Below, piece after piece: positions 45,901 through 59,900 of a stretch of 64,000 bases of DNA (position 1 is the first letter of the stretch; every line of letters begins with the position of its first letter). The notes under the pieces were generated by a model. That model was given only the letters and a program-made list of their open reading frames with translations. It made no database searches and was not told the DNA's origin. The stretch comes from Pogona vitticeps (lineage: Eukaryota; Chordata; Lepidosauria; Squamata; Agamidae), in contig NC_135786.1 in assembly GCF_051106095.1 (NCBI RefSeq), forward strand, positions 88,386,001 through 88,450,000, given 5' to 3'. A program made the position numbers and the translations under genes.

Positions 45901-48900
45901 AAAGGTGGAAGGCAGCAGGAAAAGAGGAAGACCAAGTATACGATGGATTGACTCCATCAAGGAAGCCATAGATTTGAGTTTGCAATTGCTGAACAGAGCT
46001 GTTGGGGACTGGACATTTTGGAGACGGTTAATCCTTAGCGTCCTTATAAATTGGAGGTGACTTGACAGCACATAACTCCAATATCCCATGGACATATAAA
46101 CATTCCCAGCATCTGAAAAATAGGATGAGATTCTAGCTGGTTTAGGGTTGAAAACCCACCATTGTCCCACTCCTGCTGTAATGAATACTGCAAACTGAAG
46201 TCCTACTGTATAATAAAAATCTAGGGGATCTTGCCTCAGCAAAAGTTTCCATGCAAAAGTCATAACAAAACTATAATTTTTCTTCTTAGTGGTTTTTAAA
46301 CCAGTTCCTGTCTTTCTTTAGGCTGATGTCATCGTCGCCGATCCTTACCTGAAATACGGAGATGATCCCTACACCTTGCAGTATGGAGGGTGTGGGGAAC
46401 AGGGGCGATACATCCATTTCACATCTAACTTCCTGACAAACGACAGTTTGCATGATGTTTATGGATCACGAGGTAGTATCTGATGATCCGTATTCAGTGC
46501 CCTGAGAAACAATGAGTGGCTTCTATTTGGTAATGTCTTATGTCTACATAGGAATTAGTTTGATTGTCATTTGACGTTCACTAGTACAACTTTAAGCTAT
46601 TCTGTAGCTTCAGCACAATTACTGTGAGGCAAGGGACTTTCATATTTCTTGGATTTTAATTCCCAGAATACTGCAGGAATTTCCCCCAGCCAGAAATCAA
46701 AGTCCTCACAGGAGTTTTCAGTTAAACTCGGGTGAAGAATGAAAGATCTGACAATCATCATCTGCATGTGAGGAAGAAAGAAATTGGCTGGGAGAGGCTA
46801 AGCAGGATCAGCAAAGATTTAAGGAACTGGCAGTGCCTCTGCCCATTAGCCTCAGTTCAAGGTTAATCTAAAAAAACTACCACCACTCCCCTCATTCCTT
46901 GCAGTTCCTATGGAATTTAGCCCCTTCCAGCTCCATTCAGTCCAAGAAATACAAAATTCCCATGCTTAATTACTGTACCAAGCTGTGTGTTGTTGAAGTC
47001 AGGTCTACCATAAAAGAGATTAAGTTACCTGTTTCATGTGCCCAGTTCTGTTGGTGAGGAGTTGTGGTAAGAGGTTAGAAGACAGACTTGTCACTAGGCA
47101 TTAGGAATGGGATTTTTAGAATTAAAGGACTCCCAGACCCATGATTTGGTGGGAATCCCTCAGACCCAATTGTGAGTCTGGGAGACCTCAAACCAGCAGG
47201 AGGTAAAGCAGCCCCCTCACCTCCCACACCATTTCTTGCAACCATTAGAAAAGTGCCCAATTGCACCATGGGAGTTGCGAGCATTCCATGCGCCTTTGAA
47301 AGGTGCATGAGGGAATGAATTCCAGAGAAAGCTCTCTCCATATACTCTGGGGGGTTTAACATTCCCGGAGGCACCTTTGCAATTTTCAGGGAAACCTCAC
47401 GACTCCCAGGGTGCAGCTGGACACTTTTCTAATGGTTTGAAGAAGTGATGTGCAAACAGTATAGAGGCAAGGGGCATGATCTACTTCTTGCCAGTTGGAG
47501 GGCTCTTAATCCCATAATTTGGCCTGGGGGATTTCCTGAAAATTATGGGTCTGGGAGGAGTCCTTCAGTTTTGAAAATCCCATCCCTACAAGACATAGCT
47601 TCATTCCCCATGCCTTCTGAGGTACTTTGTTCAGCTTCTGTATGTGAAATGTGAGGGAAGATATCAGCTATCCTTCACTTTAGACATCAGGCTCTGATTG
47701 GGATTAAAGCATTCTTCTCAGAGATGCATTGTCCTGCTGTTTACCACGCCTTATCTTCACACCAATAATGATGGATTTTCTATGTCTCCAGAGAACTAAA
47801 AATGCATCTGTTAACTCAAACATTACAATTATAGCTCCATCTTCCCAAATTCACTCAGCGCACAACCGTTATAGGCATAGGAGACATGTACCAAAAAGCT
47901 GGTCATTCCTGTTATAGCTGCCGTGTTTCTGGTGTGGGTGCACACCATTTCGACTTTTATTTTAGATCTTTTTGAGTAAACGGCGAGCTGTTACTTAATA
48001 AATGTAACAACTGGGTTTTTCTACTTTTCCACAGGTAGAGTCTTTGTCCACGAGTGGGCCCATCTCAGGTGGGGTGTCTTTGATGAATATAACAATAATG
48101 CACCTTTCTACAATACTGGGGAAAACCAGGCTGAAGCAACCAGGTACTATTCTAAAAGTGTATCATCTGCTGATATGAATGTTTTACTGACCATATTTGT
48201 ATTGGGCTTGTTACTTTGGGTGTGAACGGTCGTTGTCCAGGGGATTAGGCACTGCTTTGGTCTTATATGGAGAGGATGGTTGTTTTTTTGTTTTTTGCAG
48301 AGGTGTTCCCTACGTTCCTCATCTATCTCTCATACACTTTGGCTTTATTGCCTAGTTTGACTCACAGACATTTGAGTTTAAAGACTTGTATTAGAATCTC
48401 ACTGGCTCCTGAGCACTCACTGGGACAGCAAGTTTTCAAACAGACAAGAATCAGCTGTCAGTAGAAATAATAGCAATTGGTGTCAAAATCAGGGGATGTC
48501 ATTATTGCAGCAAGGATCCTTCTGACAGCTCTTGTAAATCCATGCAAAGTGAACAATCCCCTGATTTTCATATGCAGTTGTTGATTAGTGGCAGAACAAG
48601 GCCTCAGTAACTGCTTCCATAAGAAGGTTCACCTTCACCAACAACTTTTATGTCATTTCGTCATGACTGTATTATCTCCATCTGTTACTGTTCTGTGAAC
48701 AGTATATCTCTGGCGTTCTAGGAATAAAGAGATTGCCGCAACTCAATCTCATTTTAGCTGTAGTGGTATGACACGCTCCGTGCCCTGAATTTGATTGCTA
48801 TTCCTAACTTAGGTAGACCCATTCCATCAGTGGGACTTACAGAAGCAGTAATTTACCTTTCAGCATTTGTTTCAGGGATTCTGCTCTTGTCTGGACTCGC

Positions 48901-50847
48901 AAATGGACTGAATGGTCTGAGTTTGCATCACTGTAGCCAATGTATAGCAATGTGATTAGCCATTTATTACCGTAAGTCCTGATGGACATGTTTTGTTTTA
49001 CCCAGATCAGCACAGAACAATCTACAGTACTTCCGTGTATGATGAGTTCTTAATTTTTTAAATTTTTTTTTGCTGGCTAACCATTCTTGTTTCTAATACT
49101 GTTTAGATGCTCAGCAGCTGTCACTGGTCAATATATATTCCAAGAAAAAACAGGAAAAATCAGAAAATGCAAAGTTGAACACCGTACTCAACTTTATGAA
49201 GCTGGATGCCAATTTATTCCAGACAAAACTCAAACATCTCCAGCATCTATAATGTACATGCAAAGTCTCTCTTCAGTAAGTACAATGAATGTTGTATTCG
49301 CAAAGGCTTTCACGGTCGGGATCTAATGATTGTTGTGGGTTTTTCAGGCTCTTTGGCCATGTTCTGAAGGTTGTTCTTCCTAACGTTTCGTCAGTCTCTG
49401 TGGCCGGCATCTTAAGAGGACAGCACTCTGATGCCAGCCACAGAGACTGGTGAAATGTTAGGAAGAACAACCTTCAAAACACAGCCAAAGAGCCCGAAAA
49501 ACCCACAACAACCACAATTAATGTTAAGTAAATAAAACTTAGAAAACTGCAACATGTATTTTACATATTGTTCAAGAATGCAAGGGTAAATATGATTTTA
49601 TCTATGCTATGCTATACTACCCCAAGATTTTGTTGATTCTTTTCTCACAAATATTAAATAATGGCTATAAAATAACAACTGTACAGGTATATCTATCTTC
49701 TTTCTTTACTTTTACACATATATTTCTGCCTAGCTCCTTCTGACATTTTCCTTTTCATCCTTACTTCTCTTATCACTTTCATTTTTGATGGGATTTTTTA
49801 CTACTTTCTTGCTCCTTTTCCTCACTTTTTCTGTACTGCTGCTTTAGTTCTTTCAGTCTTCTTTTAAAATCATTTAGTTCCTATTTACGAGGCAGCACTT
49901 CTGTGATCCCCCAATGAATTTTTTTTTTTTTAAATCACTTTCTCTGAGTTTCCGTTTTAATTTGCCAATATCCTGAAGTGGTCCTGTGCACTCAGGAGTA
50001 GGACTCAGCAGATCCCTGCTTAACCATAGAAACCCACTGAGGGGTGGGTGGGTGGCAATGGTCAAGGTGCTCTTTAAATGCTGTATCTCACATACCTTGA
50101 AAGCTCTATTAGCTAAAGGTAGCTGTGACTTTAGAGCACAGAACAAGTATTCAGCAGGTTAGTTCAAAATCATGATGTTATATAAAGTTTATCTCCCATC
50201 TTGCTTGCTGAAGGGATTCCCAGCCCTCTAGAGCCGCTTTTGAGGTTGAACAAGAGGGTGCAGTAGACAGGGGGCATCCCTGACTCCAAATTCTTTTGTC
50301 ACAAGGAGTTCCATCAGTGAAAGTACAGCCTTAAGTCCTAGTCTTCAAAGCTACATTTCCTCTTTTTTTTTCTTGGCTTGTCTTAAATGGGAGAGTTGTC
50401 CCAAGGGTAATGGCAGCTGTGAGATTCCACTGCTATACTTTCCCTTCTAAAAGTTGAAGGAAGTGAGACACTATAACATGATGAAACAGCAGGAACTAGC
50501 TTGCATATGTTACAATCTGGACTTGTAACAACATATTAGTGTGGATGGCTTCTGTTGAATTGTTAATCTTGAACTCCGTTGGTCACATAAAGTCCTGTCC
50601 ATAGTGGGAAAGTGGGATAATATTTGATTTTTTCTTCTTTGTTTATTTTTTGTTATTTTTTGTTTTCCCTTTTCCATCTTGTAGAACTTGTTATTTGATG
50701 TAATAATCTCTTATTTGTTATATTTACATGTTATTTTATGTATTTGGAAGCCGCCTAGAGTGGTTGCAAGACCAGATAGGCGGGATATCAATTAATTAAT
50801 TAATTAATTAATTAATTAATTAATTAAATAATTAATTAATTAATTAA

Positions 50848-50927
<80 letters not shown>

Positions 50928-53900
50928 AAACCAAACCAAGCCAAAGTAATGACAATCCAAACACTCCATTCTCTTTCTCCTGCCAGTTTTCAGTCCTCCT
51001 TCACTGCCTCCCAAACAACCAGTCAGCATTCTGTTGCCAGTCAGCATGCTCAGTTTTTCATTGGACTGTTTTGGTCTCCTTGGACTCTTTTTTATTTTTT
51101 TAATTTTTTTTATTTTAGGTTTTGTTGATTTAAAACTTCCATGTGCCTGTGCAAATTTGCCACACATGGAGCAGTTCTTAAAGAAATGAGCTTGGTCTTA
51201 GTGTATTTTAACTTAACTTATATGCCGCCCACTCTACCCAAGGTTCTCTGGATATATCAACCTGCAATTCCTATAGTCCATCACTGTTGTCTATGCCGGG
51301 TGGAAACCATCTGGAGGGCCAAAGGGTTCTACTCCTGGCATTTATAACAATAACTATGTGCTATCAAGTCAGTTCTGCCTTATGACAACCCTTTTCAGGG
51401 TTTTCTAGGTAGAGAATACTCAAGAGATAATTCACCATTCCCTTCCTCTGGGTGTGCCTGGGACTGTGTAGCTTGGCCCAAGGCCACACAGGCTGGCTGT
51501 ACTCGTCGGACAGATACTGGAGAATCGAACTCCCAACCTCTGGCCCTACAGCTAGGTACCAAAACCACAACTTTCTGGTATATATAGTATTATCTGGTAT
51601 ATGTACAGTACTGACTAATTACTATCTAATAATACTAGTTCATAGGCTGAGAAGCAGTTTTCTGGGGTCATTCATAGCAGTTTCTAAATTAGGATAGTTC
51701 AGTTATAATTAAATGTTTGTGAGGTGAAGGGAAAAATATGCCCAGACTTTAAAATCAATACAGCCTCTGTAGCCTTTTGAAGGAGGCATATCTGACAAAC
51801 TATTTCTACATATGCACCACCATATTTATTATAAGGTAGGAATAATTATCATTGCATTGGAATTGCTAATGAGCTGTGATTTTCACCTCTTCTTCTGCCA
51901 TTTTATTTAGGTCATTGAGTTCTGTGACAAGAATAGCCATAATGCTATTGCAGCAAATATGCAGAACAAGTTCTGCGACTACAGAAGCACATGGGAAGTT
52001 ATTATGAATTCTACTGACATCAGCCTTTCGCCTCCCATGAATACACCTCCTCCTGCCCCTACTGTCTCCTTCCTGCAAACACAGGACAGGGTCCTGTGCC
52101 TGGTACTTGATGTTTCTGGAAGCATGATTGGGGTAAGTCTATCTGCTACGCAGATTTGTGGAAGAAATATCTTCATAGAATTAGGTTTTCCCCAGATGAT
52201 GAAATTCAGGTCAATTTTAAAAACAGATGTCAACACAGGGGAAGCATAATAAAGTGTAAAGATAAAGTGTGGGAATGTACCTGGAAATGTACGCCATAGC
52301 TAAACATATTTCTTGTACACCATAGCTAAACATATAAATGTATTTCTTGTCATGTTAATGTCCATGTTGTATGAACCACGTTGATATCCTCATGTGATGT
52401 AATATGGTGTGTTACTGGGCAGAACGCCCTATTGGCTCATGTAAACCTGACAGTTAATGTTATGTAACCTGTAAGAGAATAAAAGGAGGTGCCAGGCATC
52501 ATTGAGGGAGCTGTTATCACAGAGAGCGATCACAGGACAGTGATCAGAGAGCCATTGGAACAGCAACTTCAGCCGATGATCCTGAGCACGCATTCAAACT
52601 GTTAATTCGACTGCAGTCTCCCTTATTTCAGAGGTCTCTCCCTCCGGAACCTTTCAGGGATCTCTCCCATCACCACAGGTTGTTGGAGCCGGATTCCAAC
52701 AGTAAAGGTTCCCCTTGACATTTAGTCCAGTCGTGTCTGACTCTAGGGTGCAGTGCTCATCCCCGTTTCCAAGCCATAGAGCCAGCATTTGCCTGAAGAC
52801 AGTTTCCGTGGTCATGTGGCCAGCGCAACTAAACATGGAACGCCATTACCTTCCCACAAAGGTGGTACCTATGTATCTACTCACATTTTTACATGCTTTC
52901 GAACTGCTAGGTTGGCAGGAGCTGGGACAAGCGACAGGAGCTCACTCCATTGCATGGTTTCAGTCTTACAACTGCTGGTCTTCTGACCTTGCAGCACAGA
53001 GGCTTCTGCGGTTTAACTCGCAGCGCCACCACGTCCCCTTTAATAAAGTGTACATTGCCTTAATTCCTGTTGATATAAACCATGTGTGTGGAAAGGAGAT
53101 GAAGTCACGTGGAAAGGAGATGAAGTCACCAGGAAAGGTATATTTGAGGTAATTAAAGATTTCCTCTTTCCTCCCGTAGGGTTTCCAATTTGTGAATAAT
53201 CTGTTTCATTGCATGAAAGTTGTGGGAGTTGCAAAATGGAAGGAGGAAATATTTAATTACCAAAAATATTGCTGGATAAAGTAACTGGCAGGACTGTTTT
53301 TTGTAATGAATGAATTCCTCCTTCATCCCTAGCTTGCCCAGCTTCCATGCAATGAAAGGGTTTACACAGGAGTTAGAAGAGGCAGAAGTAGGAAATCCTT
53401 GATTACAAGAAATTACCCTCCTGTTAGTGATATCCTCACCCTTCTATAGCTGTAAACTATGCATGATGATTTCAGCCATTATTTTGACTGAGTATGTTCC
53501 GCTGGATATTTTTCACATTTCTGTGACAGATATCTAACAGCAAACAATCTAGGGCCATCTGCTCAATAGTATTGTATTGTCTTCATCATAGTAAAGTCTC
53601 CACCAGCAGGTATCCTTGTTATTTGGGACATAAACTGGTCAGAATGCTTGCAACTGAGATTTAGGACTGAGTTTTAAATTGTCTGTTTGGGAAGAATTAA
53701 GATTACACATCGATCCCTGTGGGGCAGGCTGTGAAACTAGATGTCCTTGAGCATACCAGATTAGAATTCTTCTTTGGAGCAAACAGCAGTTTCAAAGAAA
53801 AGTGTTTTGCTTGTGAAAATATTGTGGGTTGAAGGCTTAAATACCTTCTTGTCAAGAATTCCAGGGCCTTAGGAAGGCCCCTCAGTAACCACTTAGTCAC

Positions 53901-56900
53901 ACTACACTGATTGTGACTAAATGGTTGGTGTGGGTGAAAGCAGGAGGGCCAAATGGGGTGATTGCTGGGGAAATCTTCCTGCCTGACACCTTCCAAACAC
54001 CTTAGTCTTACCTCAACTAAGCAGTGCTTCTGGGGAGTTCCTCAAAATCCACAAGGTTAAGCACTTTGACCTTTATGCCAACCATGCGAGGTAGAAATGC
54101 CACCGCACCCACAAAACATAAAAGGCTCCTTTTAGATAGCAAAGGAAAGGCCTGGCTCCTCTCGGCTGGGTCCAAGGGTCACGCCACAGCTGCAGGGACT
54201 CCAACCAGGGACACCCTGTCCCTTGTCCCCTGTCCCCTTCTGTCTCAGTGCCCAGTCCTGTGAGAACAGAAACTTCTTACACCAACTGTGTTAAATTAAA
54301 CAACCCTCTGGCTAAAGAATAAAATACCCCGCTTTCTTTAAAAAAAAAAAAAAATACACACTCCAATTCCTTGTTTTAAAAAAATGAGCTACTTATGCAT
54401 CATGCAATCTCTTTTTTAAATATATTGATTCAAATTGTGCTAAGTGCAATTCAACTATGTTTCTTTTTGCAAATGAGACCGTGCTGCTTGACAATAAAAT
54501 AACTGCTGACTCAATTTTTATGCCTAAAGTTTTTTTGCTTCTGGACTTTTCCAGAGGCTCTTCCAATCAGGTATCACATCTCCTTGAACATTCATGAAGT
54601 CAAGAGCAGTTCCTGCCACCCCCCTCCCACTCAGCTGAAAATCATCTTCCCGAATAGCTCCCTACCTAAGAACGAGCCAGCCTGGCAAGCGTTGCTCCCT
54701 TCCAATTATTGGTGGGCATTACCCCTCTTTTCTCTCAGCCAGCTCATTCCAGGCACTGAGTACAAAGCCTGAATTTTCCAAAAGACCACCAGAGTCCATG
54801 ATCCCCCTGTTTCCCAGTTTCTTGACCCTTCTCCCTTCTGCTCTTTACAACCAAATTATTCACAGGAATGTAAACATTCATGCACTTTTGTTGGCTGTAT
54901 TTCATCAAAAGGTGAAGAGACATTATTTGCTGCTGGTGTTTTAGAAAAATTGCTTCTTTTCAAAAATAACCTCTTCTGTTTCCAGGCAACAGTCAATACC
55001 CTATGCAATGATTGCTTTATCATAAGTTACAAGCAGAATTGACTTTCCACATGCCAGGGAATATTATGCTTTCTCTGTGAGTATGCACAGAGTCAAATCT
55101 ATACTAGTGAAGTTACCAGAGCACCAATCTTTGATATCATCCCCCCCCCACTTCAGTTTCTCCACTAAACTCTCCAAAACCACCAGGGGCAAAAGTCCAC
55201 CCCAGCAATTGCTCTTGCTCATAGGCTAGAGAGCCGGCTAGTTATTGGGTCTCATAGTAGCCAAAAAAGAAACAAAAAGACAGTACGTACGATTGAAAAT
55301 GACTGCTTACCTCTTCAAAATAAAACTCCTGCCTCAGCAGTATTTGACACTGGTAGCCGTCTGTCATGAAGATGAACTGCTGGATAACTCAGAGGTTTAG
55401 GTGGTTGGGAGTTTAGTTCCCCACTGTGCCTCCTTGACAGGGCCAGAACTCCATGATTCACAGGGTCCCATCCTGCTCTGCAGTTCTATGATGATGATGA
55501 TAAGTTGATAACTGAATCAGGGAATCCTGTTTCGCCAGAAGTCGGGCAAGAAGCCACAGGCTCCTTGCTTTCTAATATAATTTAAAATTATGTTGCTTTT
55601 TTTGAGAATACTCAAAAGATGGCTTCTTATCCAAGATGACGCCCAACAATAAATGACTTTGACGGCAATATAATTCTCCTTTATCCCTTTTTTCACATAA
55701 CAGCAACGCATTGCTCGACTGAAGCAGGCTGCAGATCTATTCCTCCTACAGATTATTGAAGCAGGGTCTTGGGTTGGAATTGTGACATTCAACGGTGCAG
55801 CAACAGTGCGGACTTGGTTGAAACAGATCACTGATGACGCCGTGCGTGAAGATCTCAGAGCCTATTTGCCTACCTCAGCAGGAGGAGGAACTAGCGTATG
55901 TAGTGGAGTGCGCCAAGGATTTAAGGTGAAAGAGAACTATTTCCCAATATTTGTATTCCTGTTTTTCAATTTAGACATATTATCTACCCAGACTATGTTG
56001 AGGTGTATTTTTGAAGCATCTAAGATTGGTTTGGAAGAACATTTTTCCCCTTGAGGGGAATATTTATGGAAAGGAAACTGATATTCAAGTTCTATCCATT
56101 TAGCTTGATTTCTGTTAAAGCGAAAAGTGAAGTGAAGTGTGCTGCTTATGTGGTGTCCCATAGCACTTAAAGAACTTTCTGGGCAGTTTGCGATTTAAAT
56201 ATGCAGCCTACATTTTGCCCCCACCCCCCAGCAAGCTGGGTGCTCAATTTACTGACTTCAGAGGGATGGAAGGCTGAGTTGGCTACCTGAGCCCAAGTTC
56301 AAACTCAGTTCGGTATTACTGTTTAATCACTGTGCCAGAATGCTCCTAAAGTCAACAGCCAAACAGCAAAGCCATGCCTATCAATTTGTTTCTTTAAAAA
56401 AAGAAAAAAAAATCAGGCTTGCCTCTTCCTACCAGAAGATTAATTTGCAGCAGCAATAAAAAGTGTTCTAGGTTCAGAAATGCTGCTGAGACTGCAGAAT
56501 TTGGGTTAGTGAAGGAGTATTAAATACAAGAGGGGGGTATTAACCCCCTCATTTTTGTGTCTGCATTTATGCTTGTCTTGTTTAGATGTTTTATGCTGTT
56601 TGAGCTTTATTCCCCTTTGAATCGTTTCTCAGTGGCAACCGCTGAAAATAACAAAACTCACCTTTACCTTTGGTAGATCTAAGACCACCACTGCTCCTCC
56701 TAAAGAGCTATTTAATATTTTAAATTAAAAGGTCACAGAATAACAGGAGCATAGCGTCATTTTCCATCAGTAATATCATGAGCATTTCCAATAGACTCCC
56801 AAAGTGCAACCTGACATATATCTCTTCTCAGATATGAAGTTCACAGACCTTTCAGCCCAGAGTGAGTGCCATTCTCACCACCTATTGAAGCAGACTCTGG

Positions 56901-59900
56901 CTCAGATTAAACATTAAGGGAAATATGCGTTCTGTTAACCCATTTTCTCTCACACAACAGGGATTTCTTGATGCTTATGGATCAGGCTTACAAATTAAAC
57001 CTCTGTTTGCCTTCTGGTGATCAATGCAAGCAAAGTATGCTAAATGCAAAACAAATAAATGAGGAAAATCAAACAAAACCTTCCACCATATGAGAAAATG
57101 CGTTCTAAAGACACGTAAAGCTAATAATCTAGTTATGGCAATTGTAGTGAAGTTAGAGAGTAGATTAGAATAACTCAGTGCAGATTTCTTTAAAAGGCTG
57201 CCCCTACTTCTACTGTAAACTTTAAAGTACAGAAATATCATATGTGGTTACATTCTCAATTATAGTAAATTATACTGCATTCCTCTCACCAAAGGAAATC
57301 TGAAGCTGTACAACATATACAATTGGAACACAGAATGTGAGAAATATGAACCAAGGTAAACTGGAAACTGTAAAGCAAGAAATGGAGCATATAAACATTG
57401 CAGTGCTTAGCTTCAACAAACTGTAGTGGACTGGAGTGGGATATTTCCATTCAAACTACTAGAAAGGATTCTGCTCTGGAGTAGCTCTAATATTGAGGCA
57501 AGTTGTAGCATGGGCAGTTAGTGGCTATAATGCAAGATCTGAACAATTAATATCAATCAGACTGTGGAAAACCTATCTACATAACCACCATTCAGTTCTA
57601 TGCTTCAAATACTAATACTGAAGAAGATGAACTTGAAAGCTTTTATGCAAGTATTCAATAGGAAATTGATCACACATTAAAACAAGACATGATATCATAG
57701 CCAACTGGAACACAAAAATAGGAAACAAAGCAGAACCAAATGTTGTTGGAAAATTTGGCCTAAGCGATACAAATGAAGCAGGAGAACAACTCATATGGTC
57801 AATATAGAAACCAAATAGTCTGGAAGCAGAAGATGGAGAAACTGTATTCTCTGTGCCAAAACAAGACCAGGAGTGGTTTGTGGTACTGATCATAAACTGT
57901 TAATATCCAATATTAGAGTAAAGCTGGGGGGGACCACTAAAAGAATTGTAGTGCCAATATATAATCTAAACATTTCTGATGAATTTAAAGTCCACACAAG
58001 AAACAGATTTGCATCACTAAACTCAATTGACTTTGAACCAGAAGAACTGTGGAACAAAAGTAGAAATATTATCAGGGAAGAAAGCAAAACACAATTCCTG
58101 AAGTAAAAAGAAAAGAAAAACCTAGATGGCTGACAGAAGAAACACTTAAAATTTCAAAGGACAGAAAAGAAGCAAAAGTAAAAGATTACAGAAGTAGGGT
58201 CAGAATCCTGGACACAGTTCTTCAGTAACTGTTGTGTAGAGACAAAGAGAACTATTACAATATCCAGTACAAATAAATAGAGGAGAATAGCAAAAGGAGA
58301 AAAACTAGGTATCTCTTCCAGAAGATCCAAGAGATCATAGGGAAATTTAATCCTAAATTAAGAATGCTGAATGATCAACAGGGAAGATCTCTATCTCACC
58401 AGGGGAAAATATAGAGAAGGTAGGAACAGTATACTGAAGACCTGCACAGAAAAGATGAAAAGATGAGACTCATTTGAAAAGGATTGCTGTGATGAAGAAT
58501 CTGCAGTTCTAGAAAGTGATGTGAAAGCTGCTCTGAAAGCACTAGGAAGAAATAAGTTACCAGGGGTGGATGGAATACCAATAGAACTGTTTCAAGTCAC
58601 AGAAACTGAATCTGTCAAAAATGTAACCAGAATATGCCAATATGGAAAACAAAAGAACGGCCCACAGACTGGAAATGCCCAATATACAGTATACCACAGA
58701 AATGAGTACACCCCCTCCCATTTCATAAATGTTTTAGTATATCTTTTCACGTGGCAACACTGAAAAAATGACACTTGGCTACAATGTAAAGCAGTGAGTA
58801 TACAGTTTATATAACAGTGTAAATGTGCTGTCCCCTCAAAATAATGCAACACACAGCCATTAATGTCTAAACCGCTAGGACTCACTTTTGTTCCCAGAAT
58901 TTTAGACATTATTGGCTGTGTGTTTCATTATTTTGAGGGGACAGCACATTTACACTGTTATGCAAGCTGTATACTCACTGCTTTACATTGTAGCCAAGTG
59001 TCATTTCTTCAGTGTTGTCATATGGAAAGATATACTAAAATATTTATGAAATGTAAGGGGGGGTTACTAACTTCTGCGATATACTGTACATTCCAATCTC
59101 TAAGACCGGAGATGCCAAGGAGTGTGTAACTACAGGACCATTGCTTTAACTTGCCATGGAAGCAAAGTGATGGTCAAGGTGTTGCAAAAAAAGTATTTTA
59201 CCTTATATGGAGTGAGAAATGGCTGGTGTTCAGCCAAGACCATGATAATCCACATTTTTGTATTTCCAATTACTATGCACGGATATGAAAGCTGGACAAT
59301 AAGAAAGCTGACATGGATAAAATTGAGTCATTTAAAATGTGGTGCTGGAGGAAAAACTTTGTGGATACTCTGGATTGCCAGAAAGACCAACAAGTGGGCC
59401 ATAGATCAAATCCAACCTGAAGTATTTCTGCAGGTAAAAATGTTGAAACTGAGGCTGTCCTATTTTGGGCACATCATGAAAAGGCAGGGTTCTCTGGAAA
59501 AGACAATAATGCTGGGAAAAGTTGAAGGCAGCAGGAAAAGAGGAAGACCAAATATGAGATGACCTGACTCACTAAAGGAAGTCATGGGCTCAGACCTACA
59601 GCAGCTGAGCAAGGCTGTTAAGGGCAGGACATTTTGGAAATCCCTTATTAATAGGGCCACCATAAGTCAGCAGCGACTTGAGGGCACATGACAACAACAC
59701 TCACCAACCATTGCACTATTACAAGTAGGCAGTTAATTTGCCCATATTTCATGGCCCAAGCCATCATGTTTCCCTAGTTTTACAGAAATGTTTATTTCTT
59801 CTACAGAGCTCCAAACAAAGCTGAGCTCCAAATAATTCCCGCAATTCCCGCTAGGAATGTAAACCTTTTGCTTGACTTGTTCCTGCATGGAAGAATGAGA

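Noticed and set aside
44980-46080. A host gene with a YADD motif
   Set aside because: The frames are parts of a broken BovB reverse transcriptase.
21354-46472. Recent gene conversion between exon 3 of B and C
   Set aside because: Silent differences are kept at a rate like that of exon 2, which conversion would have erased; selection explains it better.
53703-54263. Small open frames in a slightly GC-richer stretch
   Set aside because: No motif, no splice context and no match to a CLCA exon; likely chance.
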